NCBI RefSeq assembly: GCF_003576645.1
Contig: NC_044916.1
Span: 30,749,446-30,813,445 of the forward strand
Direction: 5' to 3'
Origin: Ipomoea triloba
Taxonomy: Eukaryota; Streptophyta; Magnoliopsida; Solanales; Convolvulaceae
Length of the DNA: 64,000 bases
The position numbers and the translations under genes were made by a program. Positions 12,437-26,100 of this stretch are shown here, piece by piece. The notes below the pieces were generated by a model, which saw only the letters and a list, made by a program, of their open reading frames with translations, was not told the DNA's origin and made no database searches. Each line of letters begins with the position of its first letter. Position 1 is the first letter of the stretch.

Positions 12437-15400
12437 AGCATATATTGCATCTAATGAAACTTCAACGTTTGATTGACTTTTGTGGTTTCTTAATTTTAAT
12501 AAAACATGAAAGGTACTTAGTTGCGCTGTTGCGGTATTTAATTTTCAATTAGATTTTCCTGGTAATTAATACGGAGTACTAGATTATCAACAAGAAAAGC
12601 CGGTGCACTTTAGAAATTACAATTAGTTGAATGAATGTACACTCAATATGCTAAGTATGATTACTAAAAATACACAATTTTTTTTATTAAGGAATTCCCA
12701 ATATTTTTGAAGAAACAAAAATTAGAGGAATTGAAGAAAAATGGGGAATGGAGAATGAAGAATAGAAAACTTTAAAAAAAAAATTAAAATAAGCGATGCC
12801 ATTATAATAATTAATAGAAAACACTCTTGAATAATAAATAAAAATAAAACATTTTTTTATATAAAATTAAGTAAATAACATAATTTTAACTGAGGTTCAT
12901 TGGACACAACTCAACTAGTCAAACAACACAAAATAAGTTCATAATAAGCTTTTCTTTATTAGCAACCTACCAAGGACCGAAAACAGGAGAAGATATGAAT
13001 TTAGCCTCCTACAATTTATCTTCTTCACCCGTTTTCCGGGAAAACGTAAAAAGACACTACCTTAAAAGGGATGGTCAAGTGGGTGGAGAAGGACTTTCGT
13101 ACATAAATGTCTCCCGTTCGATTCTTGTCAATACATTATTGTCCAACCTCGTTTCATAGGGATTTCTTAGTGGGATTCAACTCTCCACTATAATGAATGA
13201 TTGCGAATTTTCATCATCATTAATATGGGTGGGACCTTAAGTGGGCTTGTAGAGTGAATGATATGGCCGTAATCACTTTATTTTTCTTGTTATTATCTCT
13301 AATTAATCATGGTTGACTGATTGACAGGTTGTGCACCGAGCTAATATAATTGCTTTTTTCATAGCATGCTTAAGCTTGTTATATTCTAATGTTGACTATG
13401 ACTAGCTTCTTGTTGCTTAGTATGCATATATGATAAAGTTATGATTTAATCAAACTTTATGCATGCTCTAAAGGGGCACAATTTGCTCAAAATATCGTGT
13501 TTATGAGATATGTTAGAATAAGCCATCTTCTTTCAAGCTCTTATCTCTCACATTGGGGTGGATGCTTGTCTCATCAATTTGATTTATTGTTTATGTTCAA
13601 AGATTTTGGCTGAGATGTACTTTTTAAGTATTATTATTATTATTATTATTATGCATGTAAATTGAATTATATATAATTTGAATATATTCGTTCTATTTGC
13701 ATGTGTTGTTGTATTACTTGAGAGATATATAGTGACACAATATTTTGAAGATGCTTTTTTTTTTTTTTTTCTAAAAAAAAATCTTACAGGCTGGTAAATT
13801 TGTATAAAATGTCTTAAAGTTTAAATTGTGTGTCTATAAATATTTAAAAAATAAAAAATAAAAATCAGTCAGTCTTTCAAATAGGGCTTGGTTAAGTTTA
13901 AATTTATACAGAATTGATATGCAGCGTGTGTGAGTATGCCTATATGGGGTTAGAAATGGTGGTTTTGTACCAAAAGTGGGGATTGTGATTCCACTCATCA
14001 TAAGCCTAGTCTCTCACAATTGGCATGCGGTGATGTCTCAATTAATATTGTTAGGAAAAAAAATTAGTTCGTTGTTCGTAATGGATTCGATTGAGAGGGT
14101 GTTGATAAGAATCAAATTTATGACTTATTGGTATGGGAATCATGTTTCATCCACGTGTATCAAAAGATCACGAGTTCAATTCTTGACAACACCTTCTCAG
14201 TTGAGCCTAATGCACAAACTGCAGTAAAATCAAACTTCGCCGACAACAAGTGGGTGAAACATGGCTTTCATACCAGAAGGTCACAATTTTCTAAGTGTAA
14301 CTTATCTCTCATGTATATATTGTTAGCCATTATACACGAGAATAATTTAGTCCGTGCGCATTTTTGGACGGTAACTTTGAGTTTCCTTTGTCATCCAAAA
14401 ATGACAAGTACCATATCCCGTCATTATTAATTTTTATCTACGAAAGAAATAGTGACGAGTTGTAATGAAAAATCTCATGACACTAAAAACCTTTTGGCTT
14501 TTACAATGATTTTTATTTTTTAATCCTGTAGTGACAATTTTACCCATCACTAATTAACATTTTCAGTGAATTCATTCATTGTAACTTCTTTCAACATACT
14601 TAGACAAATCTGTGAGTATATAAGTGGTAAGCGTATGTGCCAATAATCTTGTGGTATGTAGTGACTATTCTGAATGAGAGGTCATGAGATTAAGCATTAA
14701 TTGAGGCAAGATTGACTCTTTCTGCTTCAACAGATTGACTAAATTTTGAATGTGATCGAATTATTACTCAAAAATAAAATTTTAAAAAATCATTATAAGT
14801 GAAGATCACTCTAAAAAGGAAAATTTATTTAGAAAGAATCGAAATCTTGGCATGATATTGTGGTGATCATGAAATTTGCAGAATCCAAGTGAGATGAATA
14901 GGCTTTAGTAGGCTCACAAAAAATTCAAAGTCTAGAAAAACAAAACCCCATTGAAATGACAAAGGAATTGATCTGAAATAAAAGCCATGAAATTTGGTGC
15001 CACCAACAACTGTGACAATGAGATCCAAGAAACTAGCAGCTAAATAAGCTACCTTACCTGCACATTCGACTCCAACTAGTAGTAGTAATCACGCTTCACC
15101 TATATTATGTATGGTACCATTTTTGTTTTTTTTCAACTTTACAACAATGCCCTGACAAATGGTGTCACTTTCGAATAAGCATGCGCAGTAGTAGTAGAAG
15201 TGTGTACGTACGGCCACGATTAGTTGAAGTTTTCTTTGGCTGATTTTTGTCCAATTACTCTCTACCCCTTTTTCTTTGGTTTTTAAACCAACCATGATTA
15301 CATATTCAATTACATACATTAGTCGATATTGATGGAGATGTGGCATCTCAATTAAGGCAGGGCTTGCTTGCCGCTTAACTGTGTGTCGGCTGAATTTCAG

Positions 15401-16644
15401 GGAGTTTATGGCCATCATAAATAGTTCGGTTTTTTGAGGTGCCAAATAAGGGAAATGGGAGAGGAAAATGTGAGAAAAAAGAAAAAAAAAACAAAATAAT
15501 TCTTTTTATATATATATATAAGGGTTTTACCGTCTTTTGTGCGCCTCACGCGTGCAGAACAGTTCCCTTCTCTCTTTTGGTGGGATCAAAAATATGCAAA
15601 ATCTGGGGTCCCTGCAAGAGGAGTTCAAGCCTTCTCTCTTTTTCAAGGTGGTCAAACTATCCTAAAAAACTGTGACAAAATGGTCATTGGGGAAGGCCTT
15701 GAATTGTACTAGAAATATGAATTTTTGAAACGTTAATTTTGAATTAGTCATATATGGACAAGATCGGATCTCATTACCACCTTGTTGAAGCCATTAAATC
15801 ACTTCTGTATTATAACGGCACGATACATATTCACCAATAAATATATTTTTGTACAAATTGATTTTATGATATGAAAATTGAAATTTGCACATTTGAAACT
15901 CTCCCAATAGGACTTTGTCCTCTTCTTTTGTTTGCAAATCTCTAGCTTGTCTATTCTAGATTTATATGACTTTACTACAAGTTCTTTATTAGCTTCCATT
16001 ACATGTAAATAAATAAATAAATAAGGTTCATCTTTAGTTATCTCATTAGAAATCATTAGTATTTCTCGTCAAGTGTGTTTGATTGAGCTTATTTAGTTAT
16101 AAGTTTTGTTTGTTAAAGAAATGATAGCTTAAAATAAAGATTTGAAACACTATCCCAAGAAACTCATAGCTTTATTTATTTTTTCTTCATTTTATCCTTA
16201 AAAAAAATAAGAAAAAAAAAGAAAAAAAAGAAAAGAAAAGAAGACACTTCTATCCCTCCCAATTAAAATTCTATACTTCTTCCTTATTGTTTCTCAATGT
16301 CTATATTTATCCTCCAACAATAATACATAATATATTTTTAACAAATTTTTAATTTGCTTCATCTTTTTAAATATTATTGAATCTTTCATTTTTTTTTTGG
16401 GTATGATTTTTATGCTCTCTATCATTCTAAATAATATGATTTTATATGCATTGAGAGTATGTATTAAACATCAACAACAACAATAATAATGATGATGATG
16501 GTGATACGGAGTAATAATAATAACAACAACAACAATCAATTGTAATATTTATACCTATTTAAATTTAATAGATATAAAATTTATAAACATATATCCATTT
16601 TTTTTATTTAACTTAACAATTAATTTTATCAACATTCAATAGTG
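12437..16644. other. Intergenic DNA with SINE-like scraps
   Basis: No gene is supported. B-box-like words occur near 14160-14185 (CACGAGTTCAATTC) and 14680-14695, suggesting old tRNA-derived SINE fragments. A minus-strand frame at 15089-15445 begins at TTG and has no recognisable domain. Short (ATT)n at 13630-13652 and AT-rich filler make up much of the rest. Confidence 0.45.
13060..13235 (+). repeat. tRNA-derived SINE-like sequence
   Basis: An A-box-like GGTCAAGTGGGTGG is followed about 35 bp later by a B-box-like CCGTTCGATTCTTG, the spacing of an internal Pol III promoter. There is no cloverleaf and no terminal CCA context, so it is a SINE remnant and not a tRNA gene. The ends are not defined. 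Confidence 0.45.
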
Positions 16645-16995
16645 ACTCTCAGTGAGACTGTCACAACTCTCACGAATCCTTATTTGTGAGACTAATTGGG
16701 TCAAGATGAAAATGCAATACTTATAATAAAAAAAATGTAATAGTAATCATCATAAATAAAATGTTTGTTACTTATAATGAGAAGTGTAATACTTGAGGAA
16801 AAATGTAATATTTTAAAATCAAAATATAAAAGTATTACATTTTTCTTCAAAAATATTACATTTTTCCTTATAAATAATAAACAATTTAATCGTAATAAGT
16901 ATTACATTTTTCAGTATAAGTGTTACATTTTAATCTTGATCCGACCCGTCTCACAGAAAATGATATGTGAAACAGTCCCACACAAATTTTTAATT
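16645..16995. mobile_element. Fold-back MITE, GTGAGAC family
   Basis: The left end has CAGTGAGACTGTCAC and TTTGTGAGACTAATTGGGTC. The right end has the inverted counterparts GATCCGACCCGTCTCACAG and AACAGTCCCACACAAATTTT. The interior repeats TGTAATACTT on the left and AAGTATTACATTTTT on the right, so nearly the whole element can fold into one long imperfect hairpin. It is related to the copy at 50105-50555. No coding capacity. Confidence 0.65.
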
Positions 16996-19900
16996 TTTAA
17001 CAAATGCATACTTTTAACCACAACCAACTAGCTAGCGGTTCATTCTCAATTTATAGCGAAGAGATTAGTCACATTGTTCAATGATGAAAACCTTGAGTAT
17101 ACCAAAAAAACTAGAGATTATCAATTTTAGCTTCTAACGTATAACTATTCAGCTTTTAGCTAGCTTCTCCGTTTTTAGTTTGAAACAAACAAAGAAGTGA
17201 TGAATACAAAAGATTTTTTTTGGTTCCTGCATGACTATTTTGTCAAATTAATATATTTATAATATTTGTATTTTCCATTGGTAATTAAGCTTCTAATATA
17301 TCAGTCAAATCAATCAATACGTACTCCCCACTTGACAAGAAGATGGTGCCAAATAAATTTTAATCATGTTTATCTTCACAAATAAATGTTGGCTATACAT
17401 TTCTTTGTTCTATATGAATAGCTGCTAACATTCTAGAGTAGATGTAACGATAAATCATATCTAATTAAGAATCGTGAAGTATTGTCATCATTAGCCACAA
17501 ATATATTCCCAATTAAATAAATGAATTTATCTTACAATTTCGCAAAATAACTTTTCAATGATTACAAATTAAATCATATGCACCAAATAGAACGAAATAT
17601 TAACATTTTCATTATTTAATTAGACCAAGTTATATATATACAAAAAGTTTTGACAATCGTGCTGACTAAACACAATGATATTTGTGTAATAATATATTGA
17701 GTAGTTAAGTTTTATTATTACATGTACTCACAATTTTTACTCCATAATTAGTTGAGTCTTAATTTTTTTTTAGCAATGATATATTTGCTGGGATAAAACA
17801 TTAAAATACCAATAGATTAGCAATGAATTAAATAATTAAAGTTTTTTTTGAAAATAAATAATTATAAGTTAAATACCTATCGATTTCAATCTTTTACAAA
17901 TTAAAATTTGTTGATAAATTAAATATTTACCAATCTCAATAATTTATCAACAAATTTGATTTTGCATGCCACCATATACTTATCTTGATAAAAAGCCATT
18001 GGCTTATTAACAGAATATATAATTAATTGAGAAAATTGATAGATTATGTCGAAACAAAATAAATCGTTTATTTTGTACTTTTTGATTTTTTTTTCTTGTT
18101 TTTCCTAACAAAAAACCCCAGCCATTGAGCAACTACTGGGGTTGCTCTTTTAAACATTGATTCATAATAATGACTATTGACTTTTGGACCCTATACTACA
18201 TGTCTACATCATTATTATCATTTTTCTCAGGGTAGCCTACTTCAACCAAAACCACAATTTATTTATTTATTTATGTTTAATTCTTCTTCCTTAAACCCAC
18301 AACTAAACTTTTCTACCAACTGTTCAAAAAACATATTAAAATTTTTGTGTGGTACTATCATATTAAAGAAGTACTAAAAAAATAATTAAAAAAATTTAAA
18401 AGTTTTATATTTTTTATTATTTTTTTTAAGTTTTTTTTTTAATTTAAAAGTTACGGAGTAAAAAAATAATAATAAAAATTTTAAATAAACTAGTCGGTCA
18501 CCGGTGACTTCGCCGGAAATGTGGCCGGAAAATTTAACCGCAGGACCAAATGTGATACAAAATGAATAGTCATGCACCTAATTTGAAAATGTTTATAGTC
18601 AAGGACCAAATGTGATACAAATTGAATAGTCATGCACTTAATTTAAAATTTTTAATAGTCAAGGACCAAAATTAATACATATATTATAGTTGAGGGACTA
18701 AAAATGATATTTTCTCTTATTTCGATCTATATACTTATGTGCAATAATGTTTTAAGATTTAGGGAGAACAAAAATATTAATATTTAGAACTCAAAAAAGT
18801 TTAAGCTTTAGGGATCATGAAATTAATTAATAAAATATTGACCAACCACGATAGTTTAATTTTTGCACAAGTTTTTAAAAGTAAGTAAGAAAAAGGAGGG
18901 AGAAAAAAAAAGTAATAAATGAGAGTTGGCGACCACCTTCAACGAGCTCCGTGGGCGTTGCCGTTGCGCTTAACGCGCACCAACTGCTCTTTTTTTTTTT
19001 TTCCTTTTTAATTATTTGGTGAGACTCATATTTGGAGACAAAAACCTAATCCTCCTGCAACTCTGAAAGAACTTTTTTTTTTTTTGAGTACTACTGACAT
19101 TCTCTCTCTCCTTCTTCTCTCACTTCTACATAGGACTCCAAGTCTCATAAACTTCTTCAAAAATCATCCAAAAACTCTATTGGGGATGTTGCACATTGAA
19201 CAAATTAAAAATGGTATTTTTTTTTTAAGTACTATTAATTCTGTTACAATATAATATTTGTTCAAAGCTACTTTCTCAACTAAATGAAGCACAAAGAGCC
19301 AATATTGCGTCCACGGAAGCTAAAACCCACCCCTCCCATGCAGGGTGCAACCGGGTGCCATTAGACCACATGATTTTTTAACAAAAAATAGTATTAAAAA
19401 ACTGAAATTGAATTGTACAAGTCTGTACCAACCCAATAACAAGGCAAAAATTGTACTATTCTATCACGTTCCTTTTTATTCCGTCCCCTTTTGGACCACA
19501 ATTTTGTCATGCATTTGCCACATAATTAAGGGTATTATTTGGCCACGTAAAGCGGAACATCGTTAATAGTACCAAAGCATAATTAGATCCAAAATTCCAA
19601 AGAGAAAAAAAACAATTAGAATTAAACTTAAGTGCTGAAATGACATTAGCAACACGCGCATGTAGATATAGAGGGCTATGTAGGATTTGATTGCCAACGT
19701 CTTGCATATATAGATAATAGATTAGGCAGTTGTCCTATTAATTAAGTGTCCTGTTTATCAACAGAAACTAGTGTTAATCCATATAATTACATGATTGCTT
19801 AATTTGATTAGATTTCCTGTCATCCCTATCAACTCATCTGATCTTATTAAGTGGCCGGTGCTTTTCCTTTCTGATAAAAAATCTACGAGAGAATGTTTTC

Positions 19901-20814
19901 TCATCTCTAAAATCCTAACAGATAGGCTGTATAAACAAAATTAATATCGGTATATGATTCTAGTTGGCTAATGAAAAAATTTTGTGGCCAAACAAAAAAA
20001 TAAAAATAAAAATTAACAAGTAAATTAAGTGTTAGTCAAGTCGGTTAACAATTAGACCTTTAGAGTTTTAACAAAGGCTAGACCGGTTACGAGTTCTATC
20101 CTATCAATCAATAATAGATGTTTGTGATTGATTCCAGAAAGTTGTAGCCAAGTAGGTGGAACACATTTGAATATCTTAAATTTAATCCTTGTCAATATCA
20201 TCTCTATCGAGCCTGTAGTATATGATCTTCTTAGTACGGTTTATCTCTCATGTGATTTGTGTTATTATTATACATAGAATAGTATAATTTACTCAACGTA
20301 CGATGACTTCGTTAATTCATACTCACCGGTTGGTTAATCATCAGTTGTACTTTAATACCAATTTAAAAAAGAATTGATACAATATTTAAGAATATAATAA
20401 GAAAACTGTTGTGAGTGTTATCATTCTAATCTTATTATCCCACCCTAGAAGAATCAGGAATTTGTGGCAGCTAATGCTAATTGCTAAATGGTGGAATTAA
20501 TTAATTAACCACCGTCCATTTACTGTATTTGACAGACATGAATTGACAAAAGAAAAATGCTAATCAGAAGAGTATGATCAATGGGTATTTTATTTCGACC
20601 AACCTTTTAAAATTTAATTAAGTCTCGTTTTGTGTTAATAATAATTGAATGTGGAATCGATACAATAATGGATATTGATTTTTGTCACAAACATAAAAAT
20701 AATGTGTTATACGTAATTATAAGGAATTGATGAATATATTAGCTAGACTTGTCCCAAGATTTTAGGTCTTAAAATTTTGAAATTTAGACCAAGCTAAGGT
20801 TGCTAACCATACGG
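16996..20814. other. Intergenic DNA, no gene seen
   Basis: AT-rich sequence with no supported coding region. It contains two overlapping stems at 18114-18147, a short tandem repeat at 18540-18670 and a GC-richer block at 18930-18990 that may be a transposon scrap. A SINE-like stretch (GTAGCCAAGTAGGTGG) lies at about 20145-20260. Confidence 0.45.
18540..18670. repeat. Tandem repeat, about 62-bp unit, two copies
   Basis: The words AGGACCAAATGTGATACAAA and GAATAGTCATGCAC recur at 18541 and 18602, with a third degenerate start at 18662 (AGGACCAAAATTAATAC). Function unknown. Confidence 0.65.
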
Positions 20815-21430
20815 TTTGCCTTGGAGGGACAACCCAAGAAGAAGGGGTCAGATTAGGATTGGCGATTCCCATGACATGAAGTTAATCGATAGCTGTTATG
20901 ATCATTATGGGAGCTCACTTCATTCGATGGAGAATATATATAGCACTAGGAATTACCAGAACAGTTGTTGGACTTCTTTTAGTTTTAATCTCGATAGAAC
21001 TACAAAACACACTCGTGCACTCCCTATCCATATTTACATCACAACCTAAATGGCTCTTAGTGGGAGGCTTTAGGTCATATGAGGAATAAAAGTTATGCAA
21101 GAGAATTAAAAGGGAAAAAAAAAATCATATATGTTGGGAAGACCAAATTATGAGAATGGACAACGAACCTTAACCAAGTTCAACTCGGAGCATGAGTTTA
21201 GAGGAATTGACATGGTTCATCCCTCTCTATATCGAAGTCTCGCAACCGGGGGGGGGTGTGAGACTGTTGATGGATTTATTAGACATTTAGACCCGACCAA
21301 AAAAATGTGGATCTCGTATTAGGAAGGTCAACCTGAGAAGAGGGGGTTGGGTTATCACGTTGGGTTGATGATTTCCAAAGCACGTAGTTAACTGATAGCT
21401 ATTATATTGTGATTGCTATGAGTGGCAACT
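20815..21430. repeat. Unclassified repeat with two diverged direct copies
   Basis: A segment near 20825-20925 and another near 21325-21425 share the pattern GGWCAACC..AGAAG..GGGG, then a run ending in GTTAAYYGATAGCT. They are separated by about 400 bp that contains a (G)8 tract at 21249-21256. The block is less AT-rich than its surroundings and is probably part of an old retroelement, but no protein domain is visible. Confidence 0.35.
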
Positions 21431-22994
21431 TCGCTTCGAGAAGTACGTGTTCATATAATGTGAGTGAGTGGGTCCAAAAGAGCTAGCGTGAATTTCTTCT
21501 TCAATAAATAAGTTAATTATTGTCTTGTGGGAACACTTCGTGTCACATTTTAACACTTAAATCTTGTAATCTCAAAGACTGATCAAATATAGCAAGTTCT
21601 TTATCCTATATTGAGCATTCATTTTTTTTTTATTAATCATTATTTATCTATTTTTAATCATTATTTTTGTGCTATTTAATTCTTACCCTCAAATAATTTT
21701 TTTTTTCAATCATGAGTAGTTTACGTACATTACTACACATATCTACTCGTAGCAATATCATATATAAACAATGAAAAGAAATGAATACATAAATGGATTA
21801 ATTACTCCATCTCTTATTGTTTTTAATATTATTAATAATAATTCTTGCATTGCGCAATTAAATAAATGTCTAACACGAAAACTAAAATAAATAAATAAGA
21901 CATAAGAGAAGTGTTTATCTTGTGCCTAGCTAAAGAGCAATGTCTGTCTAGTGGACTATTTTCGCTGAGTTTTTTAATTAATAATTATAATAAGATAAAA
22001 ATGAATATTTTCAATACAATCAAAATGGTATTTAATTTTCAACTTGTAATAAAAGTAGTAGTAACTGTTAGTATTACTATAGATAATTATGATCAATAAT
22101 AATAATGATGCCTTAACAATTTTAAATAAAAATAAATTAAATCTTCTTATTAATGCGATATTGATGAGTTAGTAAAATACTAAAATTTAACTTACTTTTT
22201 GTTAAAAGTAGTGACATGATTATAATATGTTTATTAATGTTATCGAATAATAATTTAAAAGTTATGCAATTAAGTTATAGTATATGAATTTATAAGTTTT
22301 CCTTGTATATATATATATATATATATGATTGAAACCTCAACTATTGTTATAATATGTTTATTAATGTTATCGAATAATAATTGTAAACTCTTATTGATAT
22401 TTTGCAATATTATTATTATTTTCCTATAAGATTGATTGTAATAATGAAATTTTCTGCATATCAAATTTTTAAATAAGAATAAATTTTGTCTCATACATCG
22501 TAGATCTAACATGTAATAAAATGTACTCCGTACATTTTAATTAAAACAATATAGATTTAGAATAAAAAAATTAAAATTTATGTAACAACAAATAAGGTTT
22601 GATTTAAGTAAAGAGAAGACAATGTATTCTTATAATAATTACAATATGACATTCATAATCTTTTAGAATGGAGATTCAACAAATAATAGCTTTCACTTTT
22701 TTTTTTTTAATATATAGTTGAAACAAACAAATCAAATTACATAAATATTATTATATTTTAATTCATACCCCAAAGAAGAAAAGAGTTGAAAAAAGTATTA
22801 AGTGAAAGATAGTAACTTGAAAAATGTTTTATTTTATCATTATAAAAGAAATAAATCTAAATGTATAAGTTATTAATTCACATTATTACACTAATATAAT
22901 TTGTATATATTCTCCTTATAACTTACGAACATTGTCTCTTATTATATTTATTACTTCGTATTGGATATTAGATAAAATATTACTCCATATTGTG
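21431..22994. other. Intergenic DNA, nothing recognised
   Basis: AT-rich sequence with a TA microsatellite at about 22307-22326. A word of about 30 bp (TATAATATGTTTATTAATGT) occurs at both 22221 and 22350. No gene is supported. Confidence 0.45.
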
Positions 22995-23150
22995 AGCATA
23001 AATATAAATATAATATGTGCAGTCCAACTATTAGCTTAGGCTTTTAGTTGAGATGGAGCACATACTTTAATTTGGTATCAGATCCATGCAAAAGGTCATG
23101 GGTTCGAATATTTGCGTCACACACGAACGGCACATGTGAGAGCATAAATA
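22995..23150 (+). repeat. Dispersed repeat, copy 1 (plus orientation)
   Basis: The sequence from TGCAGTCCAACTATTAGC through TTTGGTATCAGATCC to GGTCATGGGTTCGAAT recurs in inverse orientation at 47745-47902. It contains a near match to the initiator-Met primer-binding word TGGTATCAGAGC and a B-box-like GGGTTCGAAT, so it could derive from a copia/TRIM leader or from a SINE. Confidence 0.55.
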
Positions 23151-26100
23151 GGCTGTTTTTTTTTCGATCGAGAAATATTTTTCTAATGTATTCAGGTTGT
23201 ATTGATTTAATTTTGTAATTTCAATGCAAATCATTAATATATCTCCTCTTCTTTTTTTTTTTTTCTTTTTGAATACAAATGACAATATATAAAAATTACT
23301 AAATAAGAGTGGCATAAAATTTGGATAAATCATAAATCACACCAATGATATTGACAAAAGTAATCGGATGCAAGTCTTTCAATTCAATGCATGAAATCAC
23401 TAACTTGTTTAAAATTTTTAAATAAACATGAAATCACTCTACAGAATCTTTTTATAGTCTATAATTAGTGAGCAATAAATGTATTGATTAGCAAAGCATG
23501 AAACCCTAAAAAAGAAACATGGAATAACCCTATCATATATATTATCAATAATTGAGGTTCTCCCTAGCAGTGGAAATGAAGAATATAAATAATGATTGTG
23601 ACTATTATTACATCTCCAGCTGTAAAAGATTTATGAAATATGCAGCCCTGCCACTGCCTACCTATAAGCCTATCCCAACACAATTGCGAATATATTAAAG
23701 ATTTTTGAATATATTTGGTTTGCATGCAATTGCAATCCTATGCCGTACGAGATTCTCGATCTAGCTCTACCCACTTACGCTTTTTACTTTTACTTTTACT
23801 TTTTTTTTTTCCCCCACTTGCTATTTGTAATGTAAATCACAATCAATTAGATCATTAATATATGTTCTGATTCAAAGTAAATCTCACATCAATAGTGTAC
23901 GATGATAAATGCTGATCGATTTGTAAGTGTAGCCTATACTTTATTATCCTAGTAAGACCAATCTTAATAGGTGTTTTTTTTAAAATATTAATTTGATTTA
24001 TTTTCATAGCAAAAAACTAATGAAGTGCTGATGAGAAGGTGAATTTTTGGCAAGTTTTTTTTTTTCTTATATCAAAGGAAAAAGATGTTCAATACAAGAT
24101 GGTCGAGATAGAAAACATCAAAATAGATGGACCAGCATCAAATCTTATAATAGCTTGAGCATGCAAGAGTGTGGGCCAACAAATTCTTTGATCTGTGAAT
24201 AAACTTGAAGGACACATATTTAAAGTGCATGGCAATGGTTCGACATCCCGCGATTGTACAACCTGCATAACATAAGTTGGGTACATATATCTAATATAAC
24301 AGAGATATTGGTAACGATTAATACCTTCAAAAATAAAATCAAAAGTGTATATCCAAGGGCTAATTTAATAAGAATCTGAAAATTGGGCTTAGCATCATGA
24401 ATGAATGATGGACCAGCTTCTTTTTTGTATTTCCTGGATTATTATAAAATTTGTCTCAAAGGACAAAGAATGTGTCTCATATTCTTCTACGTCAACACAG
24501 GAATTTGATTCTGTTGTCCCTTGTTAGAAAATGACAAAAACATTCCATATGCGAACATCTCATTTGAGGAAAATTTATCCATGTTGTTTTCATAAGTTGT
24601 TAGATACACTGTAACGCGTATGTGTGTGAGACTAATCTCTCATTCTTTTTATTTATATATGTATCAGATCACAAGTTTTCTCAGTTAGTAAATTAAATTA
24701 TACATCAACACTAAATTATTCTTGTCTGGCAGAATCTCAACGAAAAAAAATTAACATCATCTTATTCACAATGCATGAATTGTGTGAGGCACATATATAT
24801 ACGCACATAATAATAATATTGAAATATATGATGATTTGCATATTAACTTTCTTGATTTGAGTTGGTAAATCATAGACAACCTAAGTTGGTTTACTCTCCG
24901 TGGTGCCCTTTGACGATTAGTGTCATAAATCATAAGGGATATGATGATTTAATCAAATTGTAGTAAACAAATGTTCACTTATTATAGCATTGATATATTT
25001 TTTTTATGTATAAATTATTATTAATATTACATGCTATTTAAATATTATAATTCATATTATACATTATCATTTCAATGATATCATGCTTTACACATTATTT
25101 ATACATGCTTAGCATGAGCATACATGAAAGTTGACTAGTTTCAGTGGAGTGATTGGTGTGTGAGAGGGTATACTCACATGAAAGGTAAGATCTGAATTAA
25201 AGTTGAAGTTTTTTAATGATATATTTTGTATATATTAATTTAATTTTTTTATAAAAAAAAATTGTAATTTTTTTTTTTGGAGATAAGTATTAATTTATTA
25301 AAATTTAAATTCTAAATAAATTTTAAAATTCTGAACTACTCATTTATCAATCAATTAGAATGAATTTACAAAACTCTATTTTATTATACATGTAATATAT
25401 AATTAGGTGGGCAACAATATTTAGTTACTTTCATCCCTAACACGTGTTATAGGAGTATTCTATAAGTTTATTTATAAAGTAAAGTAAATATATTATTTTA
25501 TCTTTACATCGTATATAAAATATATGAAAAATTGAAAACTTTTAGTTGGACACCCAAGGCCCCAAACTGCTCGAGTTGAATATAAAAACATTCGAATTCA
25601 ATTCAAAGAGTTATTTAAATATTTTAACTTTAAAATAATAATATCAAATTTAAAACTTAATTAGTATTGTGTAGACCATACTATCAAATAATATACATTC
25701 GGTGCACAAATAGTGTACTTTTATAGTATATTAATAATGTACATTGTATTCACAAAAGAACATTATTTGTGTATTGAAAGTACATTATTTATATAATATA
25801 TACTCAATACACGAATAATGTATCTTTAGTATATTAAAAATGTATTTTTTGTTATTGTCAGACCAATAATGTTTGGGCCTAATCCAAGCATAAATATTTT
25901 TGTGTTATAACTTCATCTTCACAATTTGGGCTTCAGCATTTACTAATTAGTGGGTTTTCTTTCTTATTTCAAATCATTAAATTGATGAATTAAGCCCAAA
26001 ATGAAGGCCCATATGTTAAAATTAATTTTTTTAAAAGAGAAATTTCGTTGAAACTACGACGTTTTGGGTTCCGTTTCTTCCAAATCTCCCAGAATTGGAG

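Noticed and set aside
15089..15445. 118-codon minus-strand frame
   Set aside because: It begins at TTG, resembles no family and sits in AT-rich intergenic DNA.
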